Shown here one piece after another: positions 23,690 through 34,977 of a DNA stretch of 64,000 nt. This stretch comes from Alligator mississippiensis (lineage: Eukaryota > Chordata > Crocodylia > Alligatoridae): assembly GCF_030867095.1 (NCBI RefSeq), contig NC_081824.1, positions 241,181,219 to 241,245,218 of the forward strand. The letters are read 5' to 3'. The translations under genes were made by a program, and so were the position numbers. How positions within the stretch are numbered: position 1 is the stretch's first letter; every line of letters begins with the position of its first letter. The notes beneath the pieces are model-generated. The model was given only the letters and a program-made list of their open reading frames with translations. It was not told where the DNA came from and made no database searches.

Positions 23690-24062
23690 AAAACTATACG
23701 AGGAAAGGCCTGAGGGCTTTGGGTCAGCCTGAGGAAAAGAAGGCTGAGAGGGGACTTGGTAGCAGGTTACTGCTACAACGGAGGCGTACATCAAGGGCTT
23801 GGGCACCCTTGGGGAAAACTAGGAGTAATGGCCACAAACTCCTGGAAGACTGTTTCAGGCTTAACATTAAGGAAAAACTACTTCACAACTAGGGTGTCCA
23901 GACTGTGTAATAAGCTCCCTCCAGAGGTGGTGCAATTGCCTACCCTGGAAACTAGACAGTCACCTTGCAGGGGTCACCTTACCCCAGTTGTCTTTCCTGC
24001 TTGGTGCAGGGGGCTGGACCTGATGATCTTCCAAGGTCCCTTCCAGCCTTACAATCTATGAA
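23690..24062 (+). mobile_element. CR1 3' fragment
   Basis: Degraded coding sequence equivalent to the end of ORF2 (ggctgagaggggacttggt, a short MATNSWKTVSGLTLRKNYF, VSRLCNKLPPEV) leads into a CR1 3' UTR with gggggctggacctgatgat and ccttccagccttacaatctatgaa. It is 5'-truncated, carries small deletions and is older than the 18.6 kb copy. Confidence 0.85.
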
Positions 24063-24877
24063 CCTATTAATCCCTCTAACTGCTGAGTCTGCATTGATAA
24101 CACAGGTCTTGTCCACCAACCCTATAATCCAGGCAGGTCTGCTACTAGGTCGCCTTCTGACACTATGGCTCCAGATCACTTAAAGTAGAGCTGGGTATAA
24201 AACCCAAGTCTTTCCTATGAAGATTTAAGTGTAATCTGTTCAGCTACAGAGCAGCTCATAATGAATGTGCCAAATGTACTTAGCTACCCTTCTTCTATTA
24301 GTTGATGCTCCTTTCCTAGGACCAGAAGCAAAAAACTCAGGACCATTTGACTTTTAGAGAGACAAGACTACAGTCTGCCTATGATCAGGACCTCTTTTGC
24401 AAGCTTAAACACAGAATTAAGGTACAGCTACAATTCCTTTAATTACCACCAATTTATCAGAAGAGATACAACATCTACAGATTAACCTTTTACTGTTACA
24501 TCCCCCCAAAAAGAAGAATTTCCATGGCCTAACTACTCTCAACAATATAATGGAGATTTTCACCACTTGGAACTGGACTGAACCAGTTCTCTCAAGAACT
24601 CTGGCTGTTGATTAGTTGGGATTTATGTCCTTGTGAAAGTTACTTCTAGAAAGGAGGATTTCTTATCTCCTTCCCTTCGTCATCATGGAATGTTGCATGC
24701 CACCAGTCTTTTCTTGTTGCCTTATTAATGGTTTTCATTGACAAGGCTACTTTGTTTTTACAACTTATCTAGGAAACTTGACACATCTATTATAAAACTA
24801 TACTGAATACATTTGGTTACACTTATTGTTACTCCTAATGTATTTAAGCTAAAGCTGTGATATACTGTATTTGGATG
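24063..24877. other. No gene seen
   Basis: AT-rich sequence between the CR1 fragment and the hAT target duplication. No coding exon or repeat terminus was recognised. Confidence 0.5.
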
Positions 24878-24885
24878 TTCTAATA

Positions 24886-27195
24886 CAGGGGCAGGCAATT
24901 ATTTTGGGCAGAGGTCTGCTTACTGAGTTTCAGCAAGCTGTTGAGGGCTGCATTGGTAGCCCTGCCCCTTGATAGGTGCCCCACCCACTGGTCGCCATCT
25001 TGGGCCCAGAAGTCCCTCCCCTAACCTTTGACCTTTGCCACCGGAAGTCCCTCCCCTTGCCCCTGGACATACTCCTTTGGGGAAGACGGTTTGCCCTCTT
25101 AGGGGAAAAAAAACAAATTGCATACTAAAAATCATACACCCATAATAATATATTTTAATTTACTTTAAAAAAATATTTTTGACCCTTACCCGGCTCCATC
25201 GAGCCCCTGCTGGCCATAACCCCACACTCCTGCTGCTTTATTCTGGGCCCCACCAGCACTGGCCCTGGGGCACCGGCACGGGCCCCGTGCTCCCACCCGG
25301 CTGCTGCTGGCTCCTGTGTGCCCGCTCACTCCCAGTGCCCCCGCCCCAGCCCTCCAATACAAGTAGGGACAAGCATGCAGCCCACACTCGCCTGTTTGGA
25401 CTGAGCAGTGGCGGCGGGGATGGTGCTCAGTGCGAGGGAAAAGCGGTCCCTGCTGCCGGCGCTCACTGCTGCAGCCAACAAGAGCTCATGAGGTGCTGTC
25501 CTGCCTCTCTGCCATGTCACCACTGCCCAGCGGTGACAACGGAGAGCAGGCATAAGCAGCCTTGTGTGGGCTCTGAGCAGCTGCAGCATGGGGAGAGGGA
25601 GAGGGGGACCAGCTGTTTTTCCCCTGCGCTGAGCAGCATCCCCGCCACCACTGCTAGCCTGGGTCCCACGCCGGCTCCAGGCTCACCTATCAGAGATGAG
25701 CCATTGCAACAGCAGCTGGGCACAAACTGCTGCTCAGTACAGAGGAAAGCGCCCCTCCCTCCTGCTCACTGCCACCGGGCAGCGTTCACTGCTGCTGCCC
25801 ACGTGGAGGTTGTGCCATGCTAGGCTGCAGTATGGCTGCTTCACTGCTGCCTCTGTGCTGCCCAGCATGGCAGCAGTGGCCATGTGGAGCAGCCACTGGG
25901 CAGCACAGAGGCAGCAGTGAAGCCGCTGCACTGCAGCCTACTGCGGCACAAGCTCCAGGTGGGCAGCAGCAGCAAACACTGCCCAGTAGCGGCGAACAGA
26001 GGGGCTACTTTTCTCCGCGCTGAGCAGTAGTTTGTGCTCAGCTGCTGTTGCCATGGCTCAGCCCCAATGGGGCACGGGGCCCCGGCTAGCAGCAACGGCA
26101 GGGATGGTGCTCAGTGTGGGGGAAAAGCAGCTACTCCCCCGCCTTGTGGCTGGTGCCCTGTGATGCAGCCACTCGGAGCCCATATGGGGCTGCCTGTGCC
26201 TGCTCTCCATAGCCATTGCTGCCCTGTGGCTGCATTAGGACCCAGGGGATTAGGACCCAGTAGGACCCTACTGCCCCTGGCTCCTGTCCTCCCCATTGCC
26301 CTACATGGGCTGCGAGTGGCTGCAGTAGCAAGCGTCAGCCATGGGGGGGAGGGGACACTTTTCCCCCATGCTGAGCACCAGCTTGTTCCCTGCCGTTGCT
26401 GCTCAGTCCAGATGGGTGAGCGTGGGATGTGCAGGGTTGGGGATGTGTTCCAGGGGTACTGGGAGTGAGCGGGTGTGCGGGAGCCAGCAGCAGCTGGGCA
26501 GGAGCACAGGGCCCATACTGGTGTCCCAGGGCCGGTGCCAGTGGGGCCCAGAGCAGGGCGGTAGGAGCCCGGGGTCCCAGCCAGTAGGGGCTCTATGGAG
26601 CTGGGTGAGCTCCCCCCTCTCCCTGCTGGTGCAGTCCAGCCTGGCTCCACAGACCCCTGGCAGCCCGCACCCCACGCTCCTACTGCCCTGCTCTGGGCCC
26701 TGCTGGCGCCTGCCCAGGGACACTGGCACAGTCCCTGCGCTCCTGCACGCCAGTCCCTTCACTCCTCTCTGTCCCTGCCACCTCTTTCCCACCTGCCTGC
26801 TGGCTCCCAGCTGCATGGCCAGACCAAGGGGCTCAGCAGGAACCAGCCTGGCCCCGAGGACTGGGGTGATCTCTGCAGTCCTCCCCTGCCTCCCTCACCC
26901 CCACTCTTCTTACCTAAATTTCCCATGCTGGTGCAGTCACAAACAGCCCAGGCCAGAAGCCCCTGCTAGGTAGGAGGTTCCAGCTGGGGGGAGGCAGAGC
27001 TGGGTGGGCCATGCTGTTGCAGGAGCCTGCTGTGGCTTCCCCTGGGTCCTACTGCCCCTGGCTCCTGTCATCTTTGACAGGAGCAGGGGGAAGATAAATA
27101 TTTATTTTCTAATTTTTTTTTAGGGGATCTGAGGGCTGGACAGAATGGCCTGGCATGCTGGATCTGGCCCACAGGCAGTATTTTGCCCACCCCTG
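24886..27195. mobile_element. Non-autonomous hAT element, family A, with internal fold-back
   Basis: The ends are CAGGGGCAGGCAATT and AGTATTTTGCCCACCCCTG. The 8-mers ttctaata (24,878-24,885) and atctaata (27,196-27,203) agree at 7 of 8 positions and mark the target duplication. The right end carries the 'ggatctggcccacaggcagtattttgcccacccctg' phrase that defines family A. Most of the 2.3 kb interior is a giant inverted repeat (separate entry). Multiple long open frames on both strands come from GC composition and show no transposase motif. Confidence 0.88.
25185..26610. repeat. Giant inverted repeat, arms about 700 bp, loop about 30 bp
   Basis: Reading 26,610 back to 25,896 as reverse complement reproduces 25,185 to 25,865 block by block with moderate divergence and indels. 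The innermost 28 bases are perfect: 25,838-25,865 against 25,896-25,923. Farther out, the blocks around 'ggctccatcgagcccctgct' (25,193) and 'agtaggggctctatggagc' (26,583) pair. A further inverted copy of the outer block lies at about 26,640-26,750. RNA from this region would form a very long hairpin. Confidence 0.85.
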
Positions 27196-27203
27196 ATCTA
27201 ATA

Positions 27204-27819
27204 TAAGGCCTTTTTTATAATGTCTTCTTTTAGGTTTTGTGCTCTGCTTAACCTCATCTGGTTTAGCATTAATTGATCTCTCCTTTGTTGACCAGGGTAG
27301 GTGTCATGTTTGCTGTATTCTGCAGTTACTCAGAAACAGGTTTTTGGGGTCTCCTGGCTTAGCCACTCTTTAAAGGGTCTGGGCCAAGCTACAGAAATGA
27401 TCAATGTTGGTACATTTCCATCTTATCATATTCAGTCAACAACAACAAAATGCACTCTCATTTAATAGGATTCTAACTAGTTGCACATAATGACATTCTT
27501 TTTGCTTAGAGATAAAACATCAAATTATTATAGCTGTTACTTCTAACTACTACTAGTGTTTAACAAAAAGCAACTATCTGCTGTGGCCCAGCCCAATACT
27601 AGTGGCCTGAGCCAATAGTTTTTATTTTACTTTCCCATACTACTGCTTATGGCTAAAAACCAGTTGAGGCACATACTGTCATGATTTAGACTTATGCTAG
27701 GTCTAGTGTTGGCACTTGTAATCATGGTGCTTTAGTTACTGACCATGACTAAGGCCTATAGATCCTGATTTCGAACAATCTCTCATTGTCTATACAAATG
27801 GTTTTGCGTGTGTGCGTGC
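27204..27819. other. No gene seen
   Basis: AT-rich sequence with no recognised exon, RNA or transposon terminus. Confidence 0.5.
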
Positions 27820-28030
27820 ATGCATGAATGACTGGTGCCTCCTGAGACTAGGGGGGCACAATTTGTGGGTGGCAGTGCTGGTGGTGAGTGGTGGCCACCC
27901 ACAGAAGCCAGCAGTGGTTGGGGGGGAGGGGGTTGCGAGCAGCAACTGGCGACTGCCCGCAGAAGCCAGCAGCAAGTGTCGACTGCCTGCAGAAGCCAGG
28001 AGCAGCCAATCTTGGGGGGGGGGGGGGATG

Positions 28031-28061
<31 letters not shown>

Positions 28062-28072
28062 GTACCTCCCCT
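27820..28072. repeat. Dispersed repeat G with G14/C27 tract
   Basis: It begins 'gcatgaatgactggtgcctcctgagactaggggggcac' and contains short tandem phrases 'cagaagccagcagc' at about 27,900-28,000. It continues into a run of 14 G (28,014-28,027), a 7-base spacer and 27 C (28,035-28,061). Its left end is the reverse complement of the right end of the repeat at 31,021-31,192, so the two are copies in opposite orientation. Family unknown. Confidence 0.6.
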
Positions 28073-28143
28073 ACACATCACATGTGTGTGTTTTTCCAGA
28101 GGTCATCTAGCCTACCCCTGAGCCTGAGACAGAATCATTATTC

Positions 28144-28329
28144 CAGGGGTGGGCAAAATGCGGCCCAGGGGCCGGATGCAGCCTGCCAGGCCATTCTATC
28201 TGGCCCGCAGGGCCCCTAAAAATGTAGAAAATTAATATTAATCTGCCCTGGGATGCCTGTCATGCGGCCCTCAATGGCTTTCCGAAACTCAGTAAGCGGT
28301 CCTCTGTCCAAAATAATTGCCCGCCCCTG
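28144..28329. mobile_element. Short hAT element, family A (186 bp deletion derivative)
   Basis: The ends are CAGGGGTGGGCAAAATGCGG and AAAATAATTGCCCGCCCCTG, good inverted terminal repeats of family A. The interior is only a few tens of bases plus the 'ggccattctatctggcccgcagggcccc' phrase shared by all family A copies. The right flank is atctagac, the preferred target type, but the left flank cattattc does not match it, so one flank has changed or the ends come from different insertions. Confidence 0.8.
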
Positions 28330-28429
28330 ATCTAGACCCTTCTCTGGTATATGTTGTTGCATTAGGTGAACATTCAATTAACAGAGGAATTTCACTGGTT
28401 ATATTTACAACTGATATTCTTTGTGAAGA

Positions 28430-28860
28430 ATATTTGTTCATTGGAGGCTTTCAAGAATAACTGGGATAAGCATTGGTCAAGGATAATTTAGGAGTAGCAA
28501 TACCTGGAGTAGGTTGTGAAAAGCAAAAATTCAAAATATAAGAGACACCCCCTCCCCCCCCCCCCCCCCCGGCATAGCTTGGTCATCATGATAAGAATTC
28601 TGCAGCCCAGAGTAAGTAGAAATTGGAGAGAGGAACATGTTGGAAGAGCACTGGATTTTGGCTGTAGCCAACACTGGGGTTCTTGGTTTGGATGTGCTGA
28701 TGCTTCCGCTGGGATTTCTGCCTGATAGTTTTAAAAGAGGGTTGTTCACAAAGTTTTTAAGAATAGGTTACATAAGCATGTGTCTAGGATTGTTTAGCTG
28801 GGGGTGGACTAGAAGACCTCCAGAGGTTCTTTCCAGTTGGATGATCCTATGAAAATTGAG
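28430..28860 (+). mobile_element. LINE 3' ends (CR1-like), with C tract
   Basis: Typical CR1-like 3' phrases occur: 'ttggaggctttcaagaataactgggataag' near 28,440 and 'gggggtggactagaagacctccagaggttctttccag' near 28,800, followed by 'gatcctatga'. Between them is a C-rich tract (about 28,548-28,570) and a segment 'ggaagagcactggattttggctg' that resembles 51,310-51,340. Probably two or more eroded LINE tails. Confidence 0.65.
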
Positions 28861-29041
28861 AGTATTTTCCTTTAAAGGAATCTCAGTGCATGGTTGGCTG
28901 AATGCCTCCATTTTTTTTCAGCTGTGAACTTATATCTTTAAACACAATAATCTATCACTTGTTTTCTCTATCTGATGCAGGGTTTTGGGCATGTGGCCCT
29001 TAGCTTGCTCTTCATCTGTTGTTTTTAAAGATTATCTAGAG

Positions 29042-29244
29042 CAGGAGTTCCCAAACTGTGGTACATGTTGGTACCCTGGGGGTATGCAAGACATCTCTGA
29101 GGGGTACGCAGGAGAAATTATGTAACGGCAGAGTTAATTTTCATTATAATAGTAATTGGCATTTAAAAGAGGTTAAAATATAAAATGTATCCTGGTAGGG
29201 ATATATGGGCAGCTGGTAAATCTGGAAACGTTTGGGAATCTCTG
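29042..29244. mobile_element. hAT-type MITE, family D
   Basis: The termini CAGGAGTTCCCAAACTGTGG and GTTTGGGAATCTCTG form imperfect inverted repeats. Both flanks are the identical 8-mer atctagag (29,034-29,041 and 29,245-29,252), an exact target duplication. At 203 bp the element is too short to encode anything. Confidence 0.9.
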
Positions 29245-29252
29245 ATCTAGAG

Positions 29253-30789
29253 AATTGCTCCAAAAATCCAACAGAAGACAGTCTTTCTACTGTTGATCAT
29301 AATAATGACTGCAAAGAGGAACCATCCTGCCCTGTTGTCACAGGGTACCCAAATTTTCAGTGTTCATTTTGGAGGGCATTGTTTCCTCTCACATATTGTT
29401 GTCATCACCACTCCCCCCACAATTTGGGCTACCATTCTGTTCGGTCTCTGACATCAGCTAATAATAATAATGTATGTTCCTTTATAACATCCCTGTGTTT
29501 TATGTAACATGATATTCAGTTTGTTTTTAAAATGTTGGTATCTTAGCACTCTGACTCGGTCAACAAATTATTGGTTTGTGTAGTCAGGTCAAGTGACAAA
29601 TGCACATCTTGCTAGACAACACACCTATTTGAGAGGTAGGAAGCAAAACTATTTTAGAAATGTTTACATGGAATAGATTGTGTTGGATGATGGCTGGGTA
29701 CATATCAAAGAGAATGCTACTGGTGCACTTGTTAAGATGCCAGACCTTGGAAGGAAATCATCTGCCCAAATAAACATGCACCTCAAGAAACAGAATGAGG
29801 AATGAGAGACGGAAGAGATTAATGATGAGTGGATTTCAGGTAAGCCTTTTGAGGAGGAGGAGAAGTTGTTACCCTGAGTTCAGTGGAAAAATGAAAGTCA
29901 GCCAAGGAAGCTTGTGAATCATCCAAGAAGCTGGCAGGATTGCTGGCTGCAAGGAACACTGGGAAACTAGAAGATAGAGAGTAGTGGGGAAGTATTCTGT
30001 TTGTTTTGTGTTTTTGTCTCAACCTAAAATCCTTTTGCTTATGTTTTTCTTTTTACATTATAAAGGTTCTTTGGCTTTTTACTGTACAGTTTACCTGGTA
30101 ATAAAGAGTGGTTTCAAGGAGGCTAGCAGTAACAGGCATTCCGTTCCCATGGGTTTCCTTTTACAAACCCAGGGAACCTACAAGTTCATAAGATTCTCTT
30201 CCACTAAGGGTCCAGTTAGGGTGCTGGTTAGGCTGAGATTCATGAGGGGGAGAGGAGTCTTCTGGGAGCAAGATCCTGTTGAAACCCTGAGGACATGCAG
30301 CAGAAAGATGACCCCAGGCTCTGCTGTCACCTCAAGGTGAGACCAGGGGTTTGTCACAACTGTACATTAGAAAGGCTAAGAACCTTTCCAGTACCAAAAA
30401 ACCAAAAGCCCTTTTAATGAGAAAGTACAGATACAGGTGTGCTTCAGTCAGTTGAGCACATACTGTCTTCTGTGAAAGCTGGTATTCCAAAAACACTTTA
30501 GACAGAAAACCAGGTGAGCCAGAAAACTAGAAGCACAACTGCATTTAAGGTTGCATTTCTCACTCATGGAAGATGAACCTGCTGCTCCTTCATCGTGTCT
30601 CCAGTCTAACCTTTTTATACGTTCTGCTCCCAGTATTCTGCAGAGGCCACTGCTTCTGGTATTAGTGTTGCCAAATCTTGTGGGGTGCACTGTGGTGCTA
30701 CAGGGCATCTCAGGAGATGATCCATGGTTTACTTCTCCTGAAAAATACACTGGTCAGTTAAGTAGAGGCCCCGTGATTTCATGAGAAAG
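29253..30789. other. No gene seen
   Basis: Mixed-composition sequence without a recognisable exon, RNA gene or transposon terminus. Frames of about 100 codons on both strands (29,984-30,340 and 30,448-30,750) have no motif that I recognise. Confidence 0.45.
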
Positions 30790-30864
30790 TTGCATGAGAA
30801 TGAGCCTGCTAAAAAAGGACTATAAAAGAGACTGCCCTGCTTTCAAGAAGGGGAGAAGAGGAGG

Positions 30865-31600
30865 AATGAGGCAAGATTGGGCTGCACACCTCAAAATGAA
30901 TGTAGTAGAATTAGAAAAGGTACAGAGAAGGGCAATCAAAATGATCAGTGGCCAGGAGCAGTTGCCATGCCAAGAGAGACTAAAAAGGCTAGAACTCTTC
31001 AGTTTGGAAAGAGCAGCTGAGGGGGGCATAGGCGACTGGCAGGGAGTGCATGTGCCCCCCCAGTGGGGCTGGTGCCTCTCCTGACAGCCAACACTGATGC
31101 TGTCGGTAGGGCTGGTGCCCCTCCTGACATGGCCACCACCATCAGTAGCTTCTGTGGATGTCCCCCCAGATTCAGGAGGCACCAGTCACTCATGAAGGGA
31201 GGAAATATGACAGGTCTATAAAATCATAAAGAGTGTGGACCTATCTGAACAGGGAATTGTTGTTTGCCAAGTCCTGGAATACTAGAACTAGGGGCACCTA
31301 CTAGAATTAGTAGGTAACAGGTTTTAAATTAACATGAGAAGGGACTTAAGCAGTGAGTAGTGTTCCCGTGGCAGTGAATTCCACAAGTTAAGGCGGAGAC
31401 AGAAAATGCAGCCAGGTTCAAAAGGGAACTAGACAAATTCCTGGATCTATCCATAGATATTGAACAGAAAGTTTGGAGATGTTTCTCCTGGCATCTGTAA
31501 ACCAATAATAGTGGATGCCACAAAGGGTAGTGAATGATATCATTTTAGATATATCTGGTTTGGTGTTCTCCCTGTATAGCATCCATCTCTGCCACTGCTG
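30865..31600 (+). mobile_element. CR1-like LINE fragment split by repeat G
   Basis: Coding relic ELEKVQRRAIKMISGQEQLP then ERLKRLELFSLERAAEGG matches the end of a CR1-type ORF2 before it is cut at about 31,020. The same reading resumes after about 31,193 with 'ggaaatatgacaggtctataaaatcat' and continues with recognisable degraded LINE 3' sequence ('gggaactagacaaattcctgga') to about 31,600. Confidence 0.75.
31021..31192. repeat. Dispersed repeat G inserted in the CR1-like fragment
   Basis: About 170 bp beginning 'ggcataggcgactggcag' and ending 'attcaggaggcaccagtcactcatga'. The end is the reverse complement of the left end of the repeat at 27,820. The host CR1 coding relic is continuous across it. 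The flanks 'ctgagggg' and 'tgaaggga' may be an eroded duplication. Confidence 0.65.
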
Positions 31601-31784
31601 GAGACAGGGTATTAGGTTAGACCATGGGCAGATCTAAGATTTTGAAAAGAGAAGTGCAAATAGTGAAGTATATCATCACATATCAAAACAACACATTTTT
31701 CTCCAGGTAAACAGATAACTAGCTTTACTAATATACTAGAGCCCTGGGGCTGTATTATTTAGTTTTAGATCGAAGCAGAAATAA
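31601..31784. other. Short flank, no gene seen
   Basis: AT-rich flank between the LINE fragment and the Gypsy 3' LTR. The five bases before the LTR are ttata; the matching duplication is lost because the far end of the Gypsy is truncated. Confidence 0.4.
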
Positions 31785-32089
31785 TTATATGTAACCCATG
31801 CTGGCACCCTAGGCTGGGCAATGTGCCAGATTTCAGGTCCTCAGGGTGCCTGTAGCCCTGGGAAACCCCTCAGGCAGGTTTGCTGACTGAAGTGTCCCAC
31901 AGAGAGCTGTGTCCCTCACACTCACCACCCAAGAATTTGATCCACGCCAATAAACACATTGGGTTCTTTATTCTATACAACTATATACAGAAAAGAAATG
32001 CTTAAACAAGAAATATATATAATATCAATAGTTAATAACAAAACCAATAATTTGAATCAAAATGTACAAGTGTTATATTAGGTGAATAA

Positions 32090-32561
32090 TAGGGCTGTGA
32101 GAAGCTTTCGGTGGTGATTCAATTCGGAGGAGATTCGGCCTGATTTGGTGGCTGAATCTCCAAATCTGAATCTAATCAGGGGACCAATAAAAAGGTCCAA
32201 ATTGATTTGAAGCTCTCTGAATTGATTCAGAAAAGATTCAGACAGCTTCAATGATTTGGACAGTCCCTGCCCGCTGGAGCCAGACTTGGAGCTGGTAAGT
32301 AGGGGGCAGGGGAGGGGAGGGGGGGCCCCCTAGCAGGCCCCATCCCCTACTTGCTCCCCCCTCAACCCCTGTCCGCTCCCCCAGCCCCCCCCCCCCCCCT
32401 TGCTCTCCATGGCTGCCCCGCCCACCCCAGCTCCTGGTGCTTTAAAAAAAAAAAAAAAAAGCCAGATTGATTTGGGACAGCGATTTGAATCACTGAATTG
32501 AATCACTGTCTCCCGAACTGGCTGAATCCGAAGCGAATACTAGCCACTTCGCACAGGCCTA
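32090..32561. mobile_element. Non-autonomous hAT element, family C
   Basis: The ends are TAGGGCTGTGAGAAGC and CTTCGCACAGGCCTA. The flanks gtgaataa (32,082-32,089) and gtgaataa (32,562-32,569) are identical, an exact 8-bp target duplication. The interior has the family phrase 'gattcaattcggaggagattcggcc' and an A-rich run at 32,443-32,460. It is inserted in the Gypsy LTR. Confidence 0.93.
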
Positions 32562-32734
32562 GTGAATAATTCCAACACACTGGGTGGTCCCACTTGCATC
32601 AAACAACCTCAATAAATACATACACCTGGTGATAACCCTTTAAAACAATACCCCTCTGCCCCATAACCCAGGTTGATTTCCCTCTGGTCACAATCCCCTT
32701 CCCATAACAATAAACGGCAATATAACTTTAACAG

Positions 32735-33046
32735 CAGGAATTGGGGGAGGCTCTGTTCCCCCGGGCACCACCCGGGGTTACTAGGAATAACAGCCACAAA
32801 TTGTTAGAGAGAAGGTTCAGGCTGGACATCAGGAGACATTACTTTACAGTTAGGGCTGCCAGACTCTGGAATGGGCTCCCAAGTGAGGTGGTACTCTCTC
32901 TCACCTTGGGGATCTTTAAGAGGAGGCTGGACAGATATTTGGCTAGGGTGATATGATCCTGGCACCTGTTCCTGCCGGGGGAAGGGGGTCGGACCCGATG
33001 ATCTGTTTAGATCCCTTGTGACCCGAAGTACTATGATACTAACTCT
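32735..33046 (+). mobile_element. CR1 3' fragment inside the Gypsy LTR
   Basis: The plus strand reads GEALFPRAPPGVTRNNSHKL, RFRLDIRRHYFTVRAARLWN and GLPSEVVLSLTLGIFKRRLD, equivalent to the C-terminus of CR1 ORF2, then a 3' UTR with 'gggggtcggacccgatgatctgtttagatcc' and 'actatgatact'. The reading frame is intact over 70 codons, suggesting moderate age. Confidence 0.9.
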
Positions 33047-33245
33047 GATCCACCACTAGGTAGCAGAGGCGAGGCTTCTGCTGCTCCAGGGAAGTGGACT
33101 CTTTTGTCTTCTTTAGTAATTCAGCAAAGAAAAAGTTTCCAATCAGCGACTGCAGTTAATAGGTTTCTTTTTTTTCAGCTTCCTTCTGAAAAATACACCT
33201 CCTGCAAACACTAGGGGTTAAGTGTCCCCTCACATACCCATGCAG

Positions 33246-34305
33246 TAGGCCTGTGTGAAGCGGCTAGTATTCACTTTGGATTTGGATTCGGCTGATTCGG
33301 GGGACAGTGATTCAATTCAGTGATTTGAGTCACTGTCCCAAACGATTTGGCTGAATCTGATTTGGAGATTCAGCTTCTGCCAAATCTCCAAATGGTCAAA
33401 GCCAGGCCCATCCCGCACCTGCTCTCCCAGCCAGGCAATGGCTGGCCCCGCCCGCCCCAGCTCCTGGCACTTTGAAAATAAGCCCTGACTTAGTGGGTGC
33501 TGCTGGGCAGGGGGTGAGCCTGCTGCCCCCCACTGCCCCATGCTGCATGGGGGGCTCTGCTACCAGTCCCCCAACCCCCCCCCCACTGTCCCAGCCTCTC
33601 CATGGCTGCCCCACCCGCTGCGGCTCCAGCCCTTTACCAAAAAAAAAAAGCGGAAAAACCCCAGACTCACCATTCCTGCCATGTGGTGGGGCTCTGCACA
33701 AGCCCACCAAAGCCCTGAGTCTGCTGCAGGAGCGGTGAGTCCCAGGGTTTTTCTGTTTTTGTTTTTTTCGTAAAGGGCTGGAGCTGGGGTGGGTGGGGCA
33801 GCCATGGTGGGGCTGGAAGACCGAGGGGGGGTCGGGGAGCTCATGACAGAGCCCCTCATGCAGTGTGGGGCAGTGGCAGGCAGCAGGGATCGCCCCCCTG
33901 CCAGGCAGCACCCAGTGAGTCAGAGCTATTTTTTAAAGCACCAGGAGCTGGGGTGGGCAGGGCAGTCATGGGCGGGCTGGGAGAGCAGGCAGGGGTCAGG
34001 GGTTGCTCAGAGAGCAGGCAGGGGATGGGGTCTGGCAGGGGTCCCCCGATGGCCCCCTCCTCCAGCCCCCCCTACCCCACCACCTACTTACTGGCATGGA
34101 GTCCAGCTGCAGCTCCCTGCTGCAGCCACTGGGGACTGTCCGAATCATCAAAGCTCTCTGAATCTTTTCTGAAGATTCAGAGCTTCAAATCAATTCAGAC
34201 CTTTTAATTGGTCCCCTGATTTCATTCAGATTTGGAGATTCAGCCATCGAATCAGGCTGAATCTCCTCCATATCGAATCACCACCTGAAGCTTTGCACAG
34301 CCCTA
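33246..34305. mobile_element. Non-autonomous hAT element, family C (long copy)
   Basis: The ends are TAGGCCTGTGTGAAGCGGC and AGCTTTGCACAGCCCTA, family C termini in opposite orientation to the 32,090 copy. The flanks ccatgcag (33,238-33,245) and ctgtgcgg (34,306-34,313) match at 5 of 8 positions, differing by transitions, and probably are the decayed duplication. The GC-rich interior yields long spurious frames. It is the second hAT insertion in the same LTR. Confidence 0.85.
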
Positions 34306-34977
34306 CTGTGCGGGTTTGGGATTCAGCTCCCTCTCTGGGCTGTCTCTCTCCCCCAGCACCTCCACATGCAGACAGGGGATTCCCATAGCAGGTCTCTTTT
34401 CTTGTAGTATGAGCTTTTCCAGCTCAAACAGAAGAGTTCCCTCCACAGATCTTTGACCAGGCAGTTAGCTTCTCCCAGCTCCCAGCCAGTTTACCAACCC
34501 CTCCCCATTCTTTCTCTGGGTACCTGTGTCCCTGACTACACAGCTCCGACCTGGGTGGGGAATCAGCTTCTCCTGGGATAACTCAGGCTCTCCTCCCTCC
34601 TGATGTTTGCTTCCTGGCAAGCCTTGGCTCCTTTCCCTCTGCCTGAGGAGTTGGGGGAGAAGGGGCTGAATTCCTGCCCCTCTCTCCAGGCTGGTGTTGC
34701 TCTCCTCCAGCTTTTCTGTTTCTCTTTTCCTTTGCTCAGCTTTTTTATGGCTCAATAGCAGCCAATCAGAACCCTTGGTCTGCAATGGGGGCTTTGGTCA
34801 CAGTTCAAATGTTCCAATAAAAAGCATGCACTGTGCACAGCATGCTCTCCTGCCTCGGAAAGTTATTGCACCTTCTGCAAACTTTTTGCTGTCTTTCTTG
34901 CAAAGATCTTAGGCACAGCTCACCCACTCAGCTTGCAGCCAAGTAAGCCTTTGCAACTGTTACAGTTCTCCCCTGCG

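Larger units (their letters stand above)
31790..34964 (-). mobile_element. 3' LTR of a minus-strand Gypsy element, broken by three insertions
   Basis: The segment begins TGTAACCC (31,790) and ends AACTGTTACA (34,964), so it has TGT...ACA ends forming a perfect 6-base inverted repeat. Just inside on the coding side, 34,965-34,977 read as the minus strand is purine-rich (CGCAGGGGAGAAC), as a polypurine tract should be next to a 3' LTR. A minus-strand polyadenylation signal (AATAAA) is at 31,967-31,972, leaving a U5 of about 180 bases. Removing the hAT elements at 32,090-32,561 and 33,246-34,305 and the CR1 piece at about 32,735-33,046 leaves an LTR of roughly 1.3 kb. Confidence 0.75.

Noticed and set aside
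25179..26973. Several frames of 140-214 codons on both strands
   Set aside because: They fall in the inverted repeat of the family A hAT element and mirror each other; no transposase or other motif.
28136..28337. Target duplication for the 186-bp family A copy
   Set aside because: Left flank cattattc and right flank atctagac do not match, so only the terminal repeats were used as evidence.
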